A stretch of 64,000 nucleotides of DNA from Tritrichomonas foetus. Its lineage: Eukaryota > Parabasalia > Tritrichomonadida > Tritrichomonadidae. Of this stretch, positions 49,529 to 59,395 are shown piece after piece (position 1 is the stretch's first letter; each line of letters begins with the position of its first letter). The translations under genes were made by a program, and so were the position numbers. The stretch is taken from positions 72,394-136,393 of the forward strand of contig MLAK01000035.1 of assembly GCA_001839685.1 (NCBI GenBank), written 5' to 3'. Below the pieces are notes generated by a model, which was not told the origin of the DNA, did no database searches, and was given only the letters and a program-made list of their open reading frames with translations.

Positions 49529-49813
49529 TTATTTGCCGCAACGCCATAGTTCGATGTGGAATGGGCCGATTTGTTCGCAGAAATGAGTTTTTTCTTCAAA
49601 AACGACGGACGAGCCAAAGTCACGTCCAACAACGCAGTGCCACATTCCAGAGTGTTTATTTTGTAAATTTGTTTTCAAATATTTTGCGATTTCGTTTTCG
49701 GTTTGATATGATTGGATCGCTTTTTTGAATAAAATTTGGACATCTTTCTTCCATTGAGCATCCATATCGTTTCCCTTTGATTCTGGAACTGTTTTTTCTT
49801 CTTTTGATGTCAT
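49529..49813 (-). CDS. LC8-type dynein light chain
   Basis: A 94-residue LC8/DYNLL-like light chain, a dimeric hub of dynein motors and other complexes. The core reads F-K-K-A-I-Q-S-Y, E-I-A-K-Y-L-K-T-N-L, and M-W-H-C-V-V-G-R-D-F-G-S-S-V-V-F-E, matching W-H-C-I-V-G-R-N-F-G-S-Y-V-T-H-E. The usual peptide-groove T-H after the V-strand is replaced by V-F, and the end I-E-L-W-R-C-G-K is close to the family pattern. ATG 49813 is preceded by a TCACA initiator 7 bases away; an upstream ATG at 49858 would add 15 residues. Divergent from the gene at 49935. Confidence 0.93.
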   Translation of the reverse strand: MTSKEEKTVPESKGNDMDAQWKKDVQILFKKAIQSYQTENEIAKYLKTNLQNKHSGMWHCVVGRDFGSSVVFEEKTHFCEQIGPFHIELWRCGK

Positions 49814-49817
49814 AAAT

Positions 49818-49822
49818 TGTGA
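49818..49822 (-). promoter_or_regulatory. Putative initiator (TCACA) of the LC8 gene
   Basis: TCACA on the minus strand, whose A lies 7 bases before ATG 49813. It supports the shorter LC8 start, although the upstream ATG at 49858 remains open. Confidence 0.5.
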
Positions 49823-49934
49823 TGCAAAATCAAATATGACATTCGTTTCATATAACATATCATTTTTACGATAGGAAAAATTAACCTACGATTTACCTGA
49901 ATATTTTCTATTGAATTTGGGTTCAATACAGAAA

Positions 49935-51161
49935 ATGGAAAATCCAACAAAGCATATCCAAAAACTCCATAATTCTTGTCACGCAGAGGATCTCGTCATT
50001 CAGAATTTCTTTTCTCGATTTTCACAGCTTTTAGAGCATTACAGCCAGAAAACCCAAAACAATACAGATATTTTACTGAAGATCTCCGAACGTGGACCAA
50101 ATAAGGAAATTATAACACCAGGAATTCCAGGGTATTTCAAGGACGCCCTTGTAGCGATCGACTCCGCCTTTTCTCACATCAATCAAAATTGTGTCAATAT
50201 TGGTCGTAAAATCACAAAAAAAATGGACAAGCATATCAAAGACTCAACAGCGCAAGATTCAGAGTTCGAAAAAGCGATTGCCGAAATGAATTCGTCGGGA
50301 AAAGATTTGAATGATATTTTATCTAAACAAGTGAAAAAAGCTTCAAACTCGGATTTATCAAAGAAGCTTGACTCAGCTTTATCAAAAATGTCAAAAGGGA
50401 AAAATGACAAAGGTGCTGCTCAATTGAATGAAATCTATCAAAGCATTCTCACCCAAAGGAAAGCACTGGCTCCAAAACGACAAGAAATTATGAGCAGTGC
50501 AAAAGATACATGTCAGGCATATGTTAATGCTACAGAAAAAGTTGTAAATTCGATTAATAATCGTAATTCTGAAATCATCAAAATTTTTGATGAGCTTGGT
50601 ATTGAATATGTTGAAATGGTTGCTGGAATGCAAACCGACATCACCAATCTTGAATCTACCGCAAAATCATTTGATTACCAAAAGGATCTTGCTGAATTTG
50701 CCAAGTCTCGGAAAATTGTGAGATATGATATTGAAGTTCCCGATTTGGAAGTTTTTGATTTTGATGAAGATCCTGAAGCGAATATACCGATGAATGATTA
50801 TCCAATCGGAATGGCAGAAATTGTTCTCAGTTTTGCTGCAGCAGTGCCACCCGAAATGAGCTGCACCAAAGGAAATCGAATGTTCCTTATGGAAGAGCCA
50901 GCCGAAGAATGGTGTTGCGTGATGAATCCATTCACTAAAAATGTTGGCTTTGTTCCAAGCTATTGCATCAATCAGACTTGCTTCAGTATTGGAATAGTCA
51001 TGAAGGATCCAGCTAAGAGTGACTGCAATGGAGTGAATGTTCGAAAACATGAATTTTTGGGAATTCTTGAAAATAATCCACAAGAAAGTTTTTATAAGGT
51101 TGAAAACATTTACGGCCAACAAGGAAAAGTTGCCAAAAACATTATTGGCCTTTTGTACTAA
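49935..51161 (+). CDS. BAR-like coiled-coil protein with C-terminal SH3 domains
   Basis: The 408-residue protein has a long helical N-terminal half (about residues 10-255) with the spacing of an F-BAR/BAR membrane-bending domain, followed by an SH3 domain at about 290-345 (M-A-E-I-V-L-S-F-A-A ... E-W-C-C-V-M-N-P-F-T-K-N-V-G-F-V-P-S-Y-C-I) and a second SH3-like segment to the end. Such proteins (for example PACSIN, Bzz1, Hof1) link membranes to actin. The BAR assignment rests on helix pattern and domain order; the SH3 assignment is firmer. The frame begins with TTG at 49911, so ATG 49935 is taken. The LC8 gene is divergent, with 121 bp between starts. Confidence 0.8.
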   Translation: MENPTKHIQKLHNSCHAEDLVIQNFFSRFSQLLEHYSQKTQNNTDILLKISERGPNKEIITPGIPGYFKDALVAIDSAFSHINQNCVNIGRKITKKMDKHIKDSTAQDSEFEKAIAEMNSSGKDLNDILSKQVKKASNSDLSKKLDSALSKMSKGKNDKGAAQLNEIYQSILTQRKALAPKRQEIMSSAKDTCQAYVNATEKVVNSINNRNSEIIKIFDELGIEYVEMVAGMQTDITNLESTAKSFDYQKDLAEFAKSRKIVRYDIEVPDLEVFDFDEDPEANIPMNDYPIGMAEIVLSFAAAVPPEMSCTKGNRMFLMEEPAEEWCCVMNPFTKNVGFVPSYCINQTCFSIGIVMKDPAKSDCNGVNVRKHEFLGILENNPQESFYKVENIYGQQGKVAKNIIGLLY

Positions 51162-51667
51162 ATAACTTTTCTCATTTTCTTTTTTCCCCTTAGTAAAAAT
51201 CTTGAAATTGAATATCTGATTTTTTTTCACTCCTTGTTTTGTGTTTGTTTAAACCTATATCCAAATTATTCTAGTGTAATATTTTTTGGGAAAACGATTA
51301 TTTCATGAGAATCTATTGTAGAAGAATGATGAAATTTCATGTATTGGTGAAAAATAAGTATGAAGATGAATTCATGTAAAATTATATATATATTGAAATA
51401 ATCAATTTATTTTCTATGAAAATATGAACTAAATGTCAATTTTGGTAAGAGATATGCAAACAATATTCTTTCGGTTAATTCAATGTCAAATATTCAAAAA
51501 ATTGAAAATAAGAAAGGTTTCTTTGGAATCTATCCAGTTTTTGAAAAATCAATACCGGAATTTCAATGGACACAAGTAACGTTTTTTTCGCTGATTTCTC
51601 TGAAAAAAACAAACTTCCAAGAATTTTTCTGAAGAGTAATTTATTAATTTTGTGAAAAATCCTTGAG
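51162..51667. other. Spacer upstream of the B56 gene
   Basis: About 500 bp of AT-rich DNA without a supported gene. A minus-strand open frame at 51475-51705 overlaps the next gene and is rejected. Confidence 0.55.
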
Positions 51668-53668
51668 ATGGCGATTGCCCGACCCACGCGAACAGGCTCG
51701 TCCATTAATATGCTTCCTGTAAATCCCCAAGGAGGATCAAAACGTGTTTATCAATCAATCCACCATGCGACACTTGCACCGCTCGACCCGATTCCATCCG
51801 ACTCATCTTCTCCAAATCACGAGGGAGCATCGAAAGAAGCATCGCCAGTTCCATTCAAGCCGTTAATTCAGACACGACAAGCACTCGCCAACTCTTTACC
51901 GACAAATTCGTTATTACGCGGACCAATAAATCCCCACAGCGTTGTTCAAAAACGACACAATTTCCCGAATGCAGATAGTAGCGTTAAATTTAGTGATCAA
52001 TCGCTTACTGAGAACCAAGAAAATATTAATCCCAACAATAATATTAATCATAATCCGAATTTCCTAAATAATCAAAATAAAAATGAATCTTTAAAAGAAA
52101 GAAAAATTGAAAAAGAAGAAAAACTAGAAAAAGAGGGAAAAGAAACAGGACAGCCTGCTTGTAGAATTACAATCGGATTTGCAATTAATGGGCCGGTTCG
52201 AAATCCAACTTATCCAACAAGTGGACCACTAATTGACCAAGAAGTTCCATGTGTTGTCAGAATTTCATCAGTGAAATATGTTCATAAAAATGTGAAAATT
52301 GAACAAACTCCTCCAATTGTTTCAACGAGTGATTCAAATTTTGAAAGCATTTTAAAGACAAAAGTAGAAATTTGCAAATACATTCTAGACTTTACAGATG
52401 CTTCTTTACAACTTCCAGAAAAAGAAATTAAAGCTCGAGCAATGTGTGAACTAATCGAGTTATTCGAAAATACAAGAGAAATATCAAAAATTACAGAATA
52501 CCAACAAGAATTAATATTTGATATGTTATATGTTAATATTTTTGAACAAGATCCATCATATCAAACAAAACTTGTTTCTAATGATATATTACTTTCTATA
52601 GTTGAGCCAAGCTGGCCCCATATGTTTTATTGTTATCAAATTCTAAATCGTTTTATTCAAGTTTTTCCATCTTTCCATAAATTTAATTTAGACCTCATTA
52701 AAAAAACCATAATCCTATCACAAATTCCTGATATAAATGAAAGAATGCAACTTGTTGCATTTTTAAGAACATATTTTGATACCCATCCAAATGATCGAAG
52801 CCAAATTCTGTTATTGATTAAAAAAATGCTCATTGACTTTAATGATGGTGAAGCACAGCCATACTGTGCTATGCCATTAATAATATTATTGACTCATATC
52901 TATTCTAGATCACCACAGCCGCCATCACCAGAATTCATTTCTACTCTTCGTGAAGCGGTTCTTCCATTACTTGGGCACAGTTATTTACCAACCTATTTTC
53001 CAAATATTAGACAATTACTTACCACTTTTATAACAGGAAATAAAAGTTTTGCCACCGAAATACTCAGAATTATTGAAATTAAATGGCCAGTTGTTAATCA
53101 TTCATTTCAACTTTATTTCTTTGAATTAATGATTATCATTTTTGAGCGTATGGATCAAGAAGTATTCAAAACTATGGCAAACCGAGTTTTCCTATTTATT
53201 GGAGAATGCGTAGAATCCAGTAATTTCAAACTTTCGGAAGCCGCAGTTGAAATTTGGCAAAGTGCAACGCAAGATAATTGGATTGGAGTAAACTCAAGAT
53301 ATGCAATTCGTGCCATGTATGAGCCTATAACTAATGTGATAGAGAAACATTGGAATAAGACAAATGTTGAAAAATGTAGTTCAGCGTTATCTGAAATGTG
53401 TAAAATTAATAAGCATACCTATCATAAAATTAAAACATACCAAAAGCAATTGAAAGCTCAGAGGTATAAACCACGTGTCCCTAATGACTGTCAAAGAGCC
53501 TGGGCAGCAATTGCTAAAACCGCGGCCGAATTAGGCGATAAATCTTTTGATCTGAAAGAAAAATTGAAGGAACTTCATACTCTCTTTCATAATGAAAAGA
53601 AACCAACACTTGCGGTATCAAGGTTTATTCCAATACTTGAAAAGCATAAGAAAGTGGAAAAGGAATAA
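51668..53668 (+). CDS. PP2A regulatory subunit, B56 family
   Basis: The 666-residue protein carries a disordered N-terminal region of about 240 residues (Asn/Glu/Lys-rich, including R-K-I-E-K-E-E-K-L), then the full B56 HEAT-like domain from about 260 to 630. Recognisable blocks are F-E-N-T-R-E-I-S-K-I, S-W-P-H-M, L-N-R-F-I-Q-V-F-P-S-F-H-K-F, P-D-I-N-E-R-M-Q-L-V-A-F-L-R-T-Y-F, and E-I-W-Q-S-A-T-Q-D-N-W-I. B56 subunits direct PP2A to substrates carrying LxxIxE motifs and act in mitosis and signalling. The ATG is the first in frame, and the long N-tail is common in protist members. Confidence 0.93.
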   Translation: MAIARPTRTGSSINMLPVNPQGGSKRVYQSIHHATLAPLDPIPSDSSSPNHEGASKEASPVPFKPLIQTRQALANSLPTNSLLRGPINPHSVVQKRHNFPNADSSVKFSDQSLTENQENINPNNNINHNPNFLNNQNKNESLKERKIEKEEKLEKEGKETGQPACRITIGFAINGPVRNPTYPTSGPLIDQEVPCVVRISSVKYVHKNVKIEQTPPIVSTSDSNFESILKTKVEICKYILDFTDASLQLPEKEIKARAMCELIELFENTREISKITEYQQELIFDMLYVNIFEQDPSYQTKLVSNDILLSIVEPSWPHMFYCYQILNRFIQVFPSFHKFNLDLIKKTIILSQIPDINERMQLVAFLRTYFDTHPNDRSQILLLIKKMLIDFNDGEAQPYCAMPLIILLTHIYSRSPQPPSPEFISTLREAVLPLLGHSYLPTYFPNIRQLLTTFITGNKSFATEILRIIEIKWPVVNHSFQLYFFELMIIIFERMDQEVFKTMANRVFLFIGECVESSNFKLSEAAVEIWQSATQDNWIGVNSRYAIRAMYEPITNVIEKHWNKTNVEKCSSALSEMCKINKHTYHKIKTYQKQLKAQRYKPRVPNDCQRAWAAIAKTAAELGDKSFDLKEKLKELHTLFHNEKKPTLAVSRFIPILEKHKKVEKE

Positions 53669-53761
53669 CTTTTTATTTGTTTGTTTTATTTTGTTATGTG
53701 AATAAAATTTTATTATAAAATATTTTTATCCCTTTATGATTCTTAAGCTATTAATTCTTCT

Positions 53762-53856
53762 TATTTGATTAATTATTCTTATTTGATTAATTGTTCTTAT
53801 TCGATAAATTCTTCTAATTTGATTTATTCTCCTAATATGTGAGACAAAATTCCATT
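53762..53856 (+). repeat. Direct repeat copy 1 (95 bp)
   Basis: Identical by eye to 53914-54008. The unit itself contains internal TTCTTATTTGATTAA-type repeats and ends GAGACAAAATTCCATT. A poly-T tract from about 53878 to 53911 follows it. Confidence 0.88.
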
Positions 53857-53875
53857 TCATTCACTTAAAGTGATT

Positions 53876-53912
<37 letters not shown>

Positions 53913-53913
53913 N

Positions 53914-54008
53914 TATTTGATTAATTATTCTTATTTGATTAATTGTTCTTATTCGATAAATTCTTCTAATTTGATTTATTCTCCTAATATGTGAGACAAA
54001 ATTCCATT
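53914..54008 (+). repeat. Direct repeat copy 2 (95 bp)
   Basis: Second copy at a 152-bp offset, also followed by a poly-T tract (about 54029-54060). An N at 53913 sits at the junction between the first poly-T tract and this copy, so the copy number may be an assembly estimate. Confidence 0.88.
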
Positions 54009-54026
54009 CCAACTAATTTAATTAAT

Positions 54027-54060
<34 letters not shown>

Positions 54061-54262
54061 CTTTTCTAATCTATTTTTCGTTTGATAGGAGAGTCTGTCA
54101 AACCTTATTTTATATTATCTCAGTTATTTCATAATGTAGAATCACTCTTTACTTGATGGAATCGTTTTAAAATAAAGAAATCGAATAAATTATTTTCATA
54201 TTAATTCATTTATTCTAACAATAACTTTTTATTTTTGAGTGTTCTTCCAAAAGGCACGTTTT

Positions 54263-55003
54263 CTATTTCATTGAAATCACTAATTCTTCAGGAATCATTG
54301 AATAAACTTCAGATTCAATTAATGCGTCATTGAATCCAGCACGCACACGTTTAATTCCCCACTTTTCGTGATAAACAATCCAAACAAGCTCTTCTTTTTC
54401 TTCCCATCCAATAATTTCGGCAGTTTGAGTAGCAATCATTTTTTCGTCATAGCCACGAATGATGTCTTCATCTGCGCCAGAAAGATCGACAATTTTACAA
54501 GCGACCGGTCCTTTCAAATAAATGTCTTCTTGTATTTTTGTGATATCTTTCATTATTTTGTATGATAGTGGATTCAAACGATAGTGGAATGGATCACTAC
54601 CATCTTTGCATTTTGCACAAAAGCTTGTGTTGAACTCAAATTTATTTTCCCATGGGTGACATTTTGTGTCTGTGATTCCTTCCTGTTCTAAAAAGTAAAT
54701 GAGACTTTGTGTGTTTCCATCTCGACACCCGAGATTCAAAGGATCACACGATACAAGATATTGTAACGACATGGTGAGCTGTTCTTCAGTGAGTCGACAA
54801 AATCGATGGCTCACTGAAAGCAAAACACCCTGTGCATAAGTTGCATCACAGCTTCCATTAAATGGCTGATATTGGCAATATGGATATTCATCAAAAAAAC
54901 TATAATTGCTTGGAAGTTTGATTTCCATGTTGTATCTAGGCTCTTTATTACTCATTTTAGGAGATATAGAATCAATACAATACAGAAAGGTGAATAAATA
55001 CAT
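54263..55003 (-). CDS. Papain-family (cathepsin B-like) pseudoprotease
   Basis: The 246-residue protein has the C1A fold pattern: a conserved cysteine-rich N-terminal segment, L-T-M-S-L-Q-Y-L-V-S-C-D-P-L-N-L-G-C-R-D-G (cathepsin B L-L-x-C-C-G pattern), and K-C-H-P-W. The active-site block F-N-G-S-C-D-A-T-Y-A aligns with D-Q-G-x-C-G-S-C-W-A, so the catalytic Cys is Thr55 and the oxyanion Gln is Asn49. The catalytic His is Gln193 in Q-T-A-E-I-I-G-W and the Asn is Glu213 before W-G. All triad positions are changed, so peptidase activity is unlikely. A weak hydrophobic N-terminus (M-Y-L-F-T-F-L-Y) could be a signal peptide; the second Met at 54955 would lack it. It may bind peptides as a decoy or inhibitor-like protein. 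Confidence 0.85.
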   Translation of the reverse strand: MYLFTFLYCIDSISPKMSNKEPRYNMEIKLPSNYSFFDEYPYCQYQPFNGSCDATYAQGVLLSVSHRFCRLTEEQLTMSLQYLVSCDPLNLGCRDGNTQSLIYFLEQEGITDTKCHPWENKFEFNTSFCAKCKDGSDPFHYRLNPLSYKIMKDITKIQEDIYLKGPVACKIVDLSGADEDIIRGYDEKMIATQTAEIIGWEEKEELVWIVYHEKWGIKRVRAGFNDALIESEVYSMIPEELVISMK

Positions 55004-55255
55004 TTTTTTATTATTTAACGATCAAAATATTATTAAAAAGTCAACTATCCAAATGGTGAATTTTTAACCTTGAAAATATCTTCATGAAACATTTTGATGC
55101 CACAAAACACATTTTCAAATAATATAATTCAGCAGAAACATTTTCCTAGAATGATTGAATGGGTATGCTCAAGGAGGTAAATCCCAAATTGATTTCATGA
55201 TAAAATAATATGATAATAATAAGTAAATATTAGAGATAGAGAATTATAAGCATTT

Positions 55256-55711
55256 TTAAGCTGTAAGTGCAGATGCTGTCTGTGCGTTGTACTTCCAGTT
55301 TGGAGCAAGAAGCCTACGGCCCTTATAGTAACGGGCAAGGCGGTGGATACGAGATTCGATGAGGATAAGGCGGTATTTTCCGTCGATATCGTGTGATGAA
55401 CGCTCGAGGTGCTTGCGGACGTTGACAGCTTTCTTGATTAAGTAGTAAATTTCTTCTGGGATTGATGGAGCGATTCCATTTGCCTTAAGGATACGGATAA
55501 CTTTGTTTCCTGTAACGTTCTTGACTTGGCCAACACCATGGCGGTCACGAAGAACTTGTCCGATTTGTGATGGGCGAACACCCTTCTTAGCGTAGTCGCA
55601 GATGAGTTGAACGACTTGTTCTGATGATAATTGAAGCCAGTGTGGGGCTGTGCGGCGATATGGGATTGTTGAAGCTGAAATACCTTTGCCTGGAGAGTGA
55701 AGTCTACCCAT
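55256..55711 (-). CDS. RPS13: 40S ribosomal protein uS15 (RPS13)
   Basis: The 151-residue protein is the small-subunit ribosomal protein S13/uS15. It has the diagnostic N-terminus [44 protein letters not shown], and the helical S15 core ending [13 protein letters not shown]. It binds 18S rRNA in the subunit body. The start is ATG 55711; the frame extends upstream only to a TTG. Codon use here is more GC-rich than in the neighbours, as expected for a highly expressed gene. Confidence 0.98.
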   Translation of the reverse strand: MGRLHSPGKGISASTIPYRRTAPHWLQLSSEQVVQLICDYAKKGVRPSQIGQVLRDRHGVGQVKNVTGNKVIRILKANGIAPSIPEEIYYLIKKAVNVRKHLERSSHDIDGKYRLILIESRIHRLARYYKGRRLLAPNWKYNAQTASALTA

Positions 55712-56422
55712 GAGAAAAGGGCGACCAAAACCCAAACCGCCGAGAAAAATCCTGACAAAATCATGGTCAATTTATAAAATCTTACTGGTCAATTGTTAGG
55801 TAAAATCCTATCGGTAATTATCTTTTAGAAAATTGACGAAAAGGGTGTCACATTCTCTGAATAGTAAGTATTTTCACATGGATATTGACAGATCAAAGAT
55901 TAAAAGAAAGAAACGATGAAATTACAGGCTGATGTAAATATAGTTACTTCAGAAACTTCATAATCAATATTTCATGAGTGCGATCAGAGCAAAAAAATGA
56001 AATTCACAAAAAATGAGGGAGAAATTGAGAGAAAAATGAATAAAAAGAAACTATTATTAGATAAAATTTGTATTTGATTAATTAGGAGGCATATTTATTA
56101 ATAATATTAGTAATTCTCCTTGCTATCATGCGGAAATTCGAAAAATAAAATTGAAAGATGAGTATAATGAAATTGAATCTTAGAGTTTTTATTTTTTCAT
56201 TATAAACCAATTAAAAAGTTTCGAGATAAAATATCATATTGTTTGATTTCCTAATTGAGCAACATGATTGACGGTATCAATTGTTAAATCTATGTTTGTT
56301 TTGGTTAGGGAAAAAACCGTCTTGTGATAAAACGAGGTTATTTTCCAAATTCAATGGTTTATTTTTGTATAGTGTTTAAATTCGATTGAATTTGCAGTTA
56401 ACTATCGTACTTTCAATTCACT
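55712..56422. other. Divergent intergenic region
   Basis: About 710 bp between the uS15 and MRH-receptor start codons. No gene or RNA is supported. TCACT at 56418-56422, directly before ATG 56423, resembles a trichomonad initiator. Confidence 0.6.
56418..56422 (+). promoter_or_regulatory. Putative initiator (TCACT) of the MRH-receptor gene
   Basis: TCACT ends exactly at the base before ATG 56423, giving a predicted leader of about 3 bases. This is unusually short but in line with the short leaders of trichomonad mRNAs. Confidence 0.5.
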
Positions 56423-59395
56423 ATGCTATTACTTACCTCGCTCCTTATTCGATCTTCTTTAAGAGGCCTTGGTGCTAGTTATCCAATCGATCGAGATTTA
56501 TGCATGGCCAATTTAAACGGCTACAAGTACAATTTTTTAACATTGAATTCACGCGTTTTTACATTTAAACCAGGAAACGAAGACTTCACATACTACATCA
56601 GCTTATGCAAAGAACTTACTCCTAATGTAGTTCCTGTCCCCGCAGGCTCAACATTCGATTTTTCAGACGTTTTTGTTGCCAGATGTAATGGCTCGCTTTG
56701 CCAGGCATTAATTACCGAAAATTCTTGGGACTGGAGATACCTCAATGCAAACGAAAAGGATAATGGCGTCAATTATTTCGCCATCGGTGAACCTTTCAAA
56801 AATGCCCCCGATACGTATTTCTCTTTCGATATTGAAGTACAGGCAACATGCGACCGATCAAGCACAGAAGGACCAAACGTAAGCGTGAAATATATTTACG
56901 ACAATATTGATAATAATGAAGCATTACTTCAAATGAAATTCTCCAGCGAATATGGATGCGCTGATATCGTTACTCCTCCAACGCCAACGCCATCGCCATT
57001 TAAGCCCAATTGCGATTATACAGATCGTTTTGATAATATGACCGATTTCGGTGTTGACATTCACTTAACCGACATGAATGGTGGACCTTGGGGTGTTCGC
57101 TCAGTCAACCTTTCCCTCGGCGCTGGAAAAAGTGACACAATTTTATTCTATCAGCCATGCGAAAGAATGGAATGTCCACCGGGATACAGATGCGGATCTG
57201 AAAAGTACTCTTCAGCTTGGCTTTGTAATGACCAAAATCAGCACACTTGCGAATCTTATGGAATTATTGATGGAAACGGAAAATCTTTCATTGAACCAGC
57301 TTTCAATGATTTATTAGACGGCCTCAATCTCACGTATGCGCATGGTGAAGAAAACAAATCAATCACCTTCCTTCTCAAGTGTGACAACATCATGCCTAAA
57401 AATCACTTCCTCTTTAACCCCCAAGTTGAGAAGAATGGAAACAACTTAGTTGTCAATGTTCGTGCAGGTAACAGCTGTCCACAGGTCATTCCGGATCCAA
57501 CTCCACAACCAGACAGCCACTGTGTATTTAACCGCACGCAATCCGAACAAAAATCAACTGTTTTCTTAAATCTTACTGCCCACGATAAAGCCGACCAGAA
57601 GGGATGGATCTCAGATGTCACTTGGTATAACTCCGGTAAAAAGACTGGTAAACTTTATTATGAACCATGCGACAATGCAGTCTGTCCACGTGATGCTTTC
57701 TGCGAAGGTGATGAAGATGCAACAATCTTCCTTTGTGAAGATGGTCCAGATGGAAAACCAGACTGTATTGCTTATGGTCTTCTCGAAAACAGAATTTCAA
57801 TGAACTTTGAGAACTTTTATGATGTCACAGAAGGTGTCAGAGTAGACTATACAGCTGATTTACAAAGAACCGCCAATGTTAACTGGCGCTGTGATAAAAC
57901 ATTAGCCGATAATATTATTCGTATGCCAGATACTGTACAACTCATTAAAAATTCCCTTAGTTTTGATGTTTACTCAAAGGCTGCATGCGGAAGTGGAAAT
58001 CCAACACCAAGACCACCTTACCATCCACCAAAGCCAACAAAGCCAACTGAACCAACACCAACACCACAACCTTCAGTTAATCCAACTGATATCTATGTCA
58101 TCAATGATACACACTACATTCTTACCCCACTCCAAAGCTATCAACAACAGCCATTCAAGGGAGAACTCAATTTAATGGGTCCACATCCACAACTTGAAGG
58201 AAAAGTTTACTGCGAATTCCATCCATGGCAGCTCATTCCCTGCCCAAGTCATCTCGGATATGAATGCAGTGCAGGACATACAGAATCAAACTTCTGGGCT
58301 TGCTGGACTGAAGATGATGGTTCTAAATATTGTCATTCTATCGGCGATGTTCGAATCCTTAATGAAATGGAGCCACGTAATCCAAAGAATCCAGATTTAG
58401 GTGTAGATCTTCACTTTGGTGGAGTTTGGGATATGGACGTTCACTTTGATATTGAATGCGATCCATTTGAAGATAACTACTCTATTCCATTCGATCAAGC
58501 CACAATTTTGAGATTCCAACAAGGCGGTTTATTAAAGAAGCAATTCTTTACAACTTACCTTGACTCTGGTGCAGTTTGTCCAAGGAAGTTTGAATCTATC
58601 CCAATTCCAGCAAAGACTGCATACCAAACCCCAGCACCAGGATACAAGCCAGAATATACATATGAGTCAATTACAAATCAAGATGGAAAATACATCAAAA
58701 TTGACTTAGCTGGCCTTCCTGTTTACTATGATGAACTTATCACTCTGGGACTTCATCCAAAATTCCAAAGAAACCTCTACAGATACTATCCAGTCACCCC
58801 TGGAGCTGCACCTGAAGGATATCAAATTTTAGATGAAGATAATGACAGAACAGCCAATGTTTGGAGATGCTTCAATTCTTCAGATGGAAGAAAAGTTTGT
58901 CATACCGCTGGTGATTCAACAGTCAACCTTATTTACCAAATAATCAACGAGTCAAACTTATTGAGCGGCGTTTCACTCAATTATGAAGGTGGTTATGGTG
59001 GCTATCAAACCCACATCCAACTCATCTGCAATGAAAGCGTTCCTGCTGGCAGGATTGACTTTGATGATGTTGGAAGACTTATAACATCACAAAAATCACC
59101 AATCATCTTTGCTCATACATCAATGGCATGCCCAATTGATTCACCTTATCCACCCTACGATCCAACAAACAGGGGCGTAATCACTGGTGGTAGTATTTTC
59201 TTAACAATTGTTGTTGTAATTTCTGTTCTTTACCTTACAATTGGTGTTTTAATCAACTTCATCAAGGATGGTGTCATTTCTATTCCAAACTCCGAATTCT
59301 GGCAAGAAGTAGGACAATGCATCCACGCTGCTGTTATTTTCATCGGCACTTGTGGAAAGAGATCCGGAGATATATCATATGAAAAAACCATTTAA
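56423..59395 (+). CDS. Type I membrane receptor with tandem MRH-like domains
   Basis: The 990-residue protein has a short N-terminal hydrophobic segment that could be a signal peptide, then five cysteine-rich domains of 140-190 residues separated by Thr/Pro linkers (for example T-P-P-T-P-T-P-S-P and K-P-T-K-P-T-E-P-T-P-T-P). Domains repeat a pattern of C-x-C-P, a W/F-x-C pair and a conserved C-P ending, which fits mannose-6-phosphate-receptor homology (MRH/Atg27-like) domains. One transmembrane helix lies near 925-947, followed by S-I-P-N-S-E-F-W, characteristic of the Atg27/M6PR cytoplasmic side. A role in sorting lysosomal glycoproteins is possible; ligand-binding residues cannot be verified by eye, and other trichomonad surface-protein families are not excluded. 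Confidence 0.75.
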   Translation: MLLLTSLLIRSSLRGLGASYPIDRDLCMANLNGYKYNFLTLNSRVFTFKPGNEDFTYYISLCKELTPNVVPVPAGSTFDFSDVFVARCNGSLCQALITENSWDWRYLNANEKDNGVNYFAIGEPFKNAPDTYFSFDIEVQATCDRSSTEGPNVSVKYIYDNIDNNEALLQMKFSSEYGCADIVTPPTPTPSPFKPNCDYTDRFDNMTDFGVDIHLTDMNGGPWGVRSVNLSLGAGKSDTILFYQPCERMECPPGYRCGSEKYSSAWLCNDQNQHTCESYGIIDGNGKSFIEPAFNDLLDGLNLTYAHGEENKSITFLLKCDNIMPKNHFLFNPQVEKNGNNLVVNVRAGNSCPQVIPDPTPQPDSHCVFNRTQSEQKSTVFLNLTAHDKADQKGWISDVTWYNSGKKTGKLYYEPCDNAVCPRDAFCEGDEDATIFLCEDGPDGKPDCIAYGLLENRISMNFENFYDVTEGVRVDYTADLQRTANVNWRCDKTLADNIIRMPDTVQLIKNSLSFDVYSKAACGSGNPTPRPPYHPPKPTKPTEPTPTPQPSVNPTDIYVINDTHYILTPLQSYQQQPFKGELNLMGPHPQLEGKVYCEFHPWQLIPCPSHLGYECSAGHTESNFWACWTEDDGSKYCHSIGDVRILNEMEPRNPKNPDLGVDLHFGGVWDMDVHFDIECDPFEDNYSIPFDQATILRFQQGGLLKKQFFTTYLDSGAVCPRKFESIPIPAKTAYQTPAPGYKPEYTYESITNQDGKYIKIDLAGLPVYYDELITLGLHPKFQRNLYRYYPVTPGAAPEGYQILDEDNDRTANVWRCFNSSDGRKVCHTAGDSTVNLIYQIINESNLLSGVSLNYEGGYGGYQTHIQLICNESVPAGRIDFDDVGRLITSQKSPIIFAHTSMACPIDSPYPPYDPTNRGVITGGSIFLTIVVVISVLYLTIGVLINFIKDGVISIPNSEFWQEVGQCIHAAVIFIGTCGKRSGDISYEKTI

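Larger units (their letters stand above)
53669..54262. other. Spacer with a 152-bp direct duplication and poly-T tracts
   Basis: Noncoding DNA between convergent genes. It contains two copies of a 95-bp unit, each followed by a poly-T tract of about 30 bases, listed separately. Confidence 0.8.

Noticed and set aside
51475..51705. 76-residue minus-strand frame
   Set aside because: It overlaps the start of the B56 gene and has no supporting features.
55438..55770. 110-residue minus-strand frame overlapping uS15
   Set aside because: It is a shifted reading of the ribosomal protein gene; only the uS15 frame encodes a known protein.
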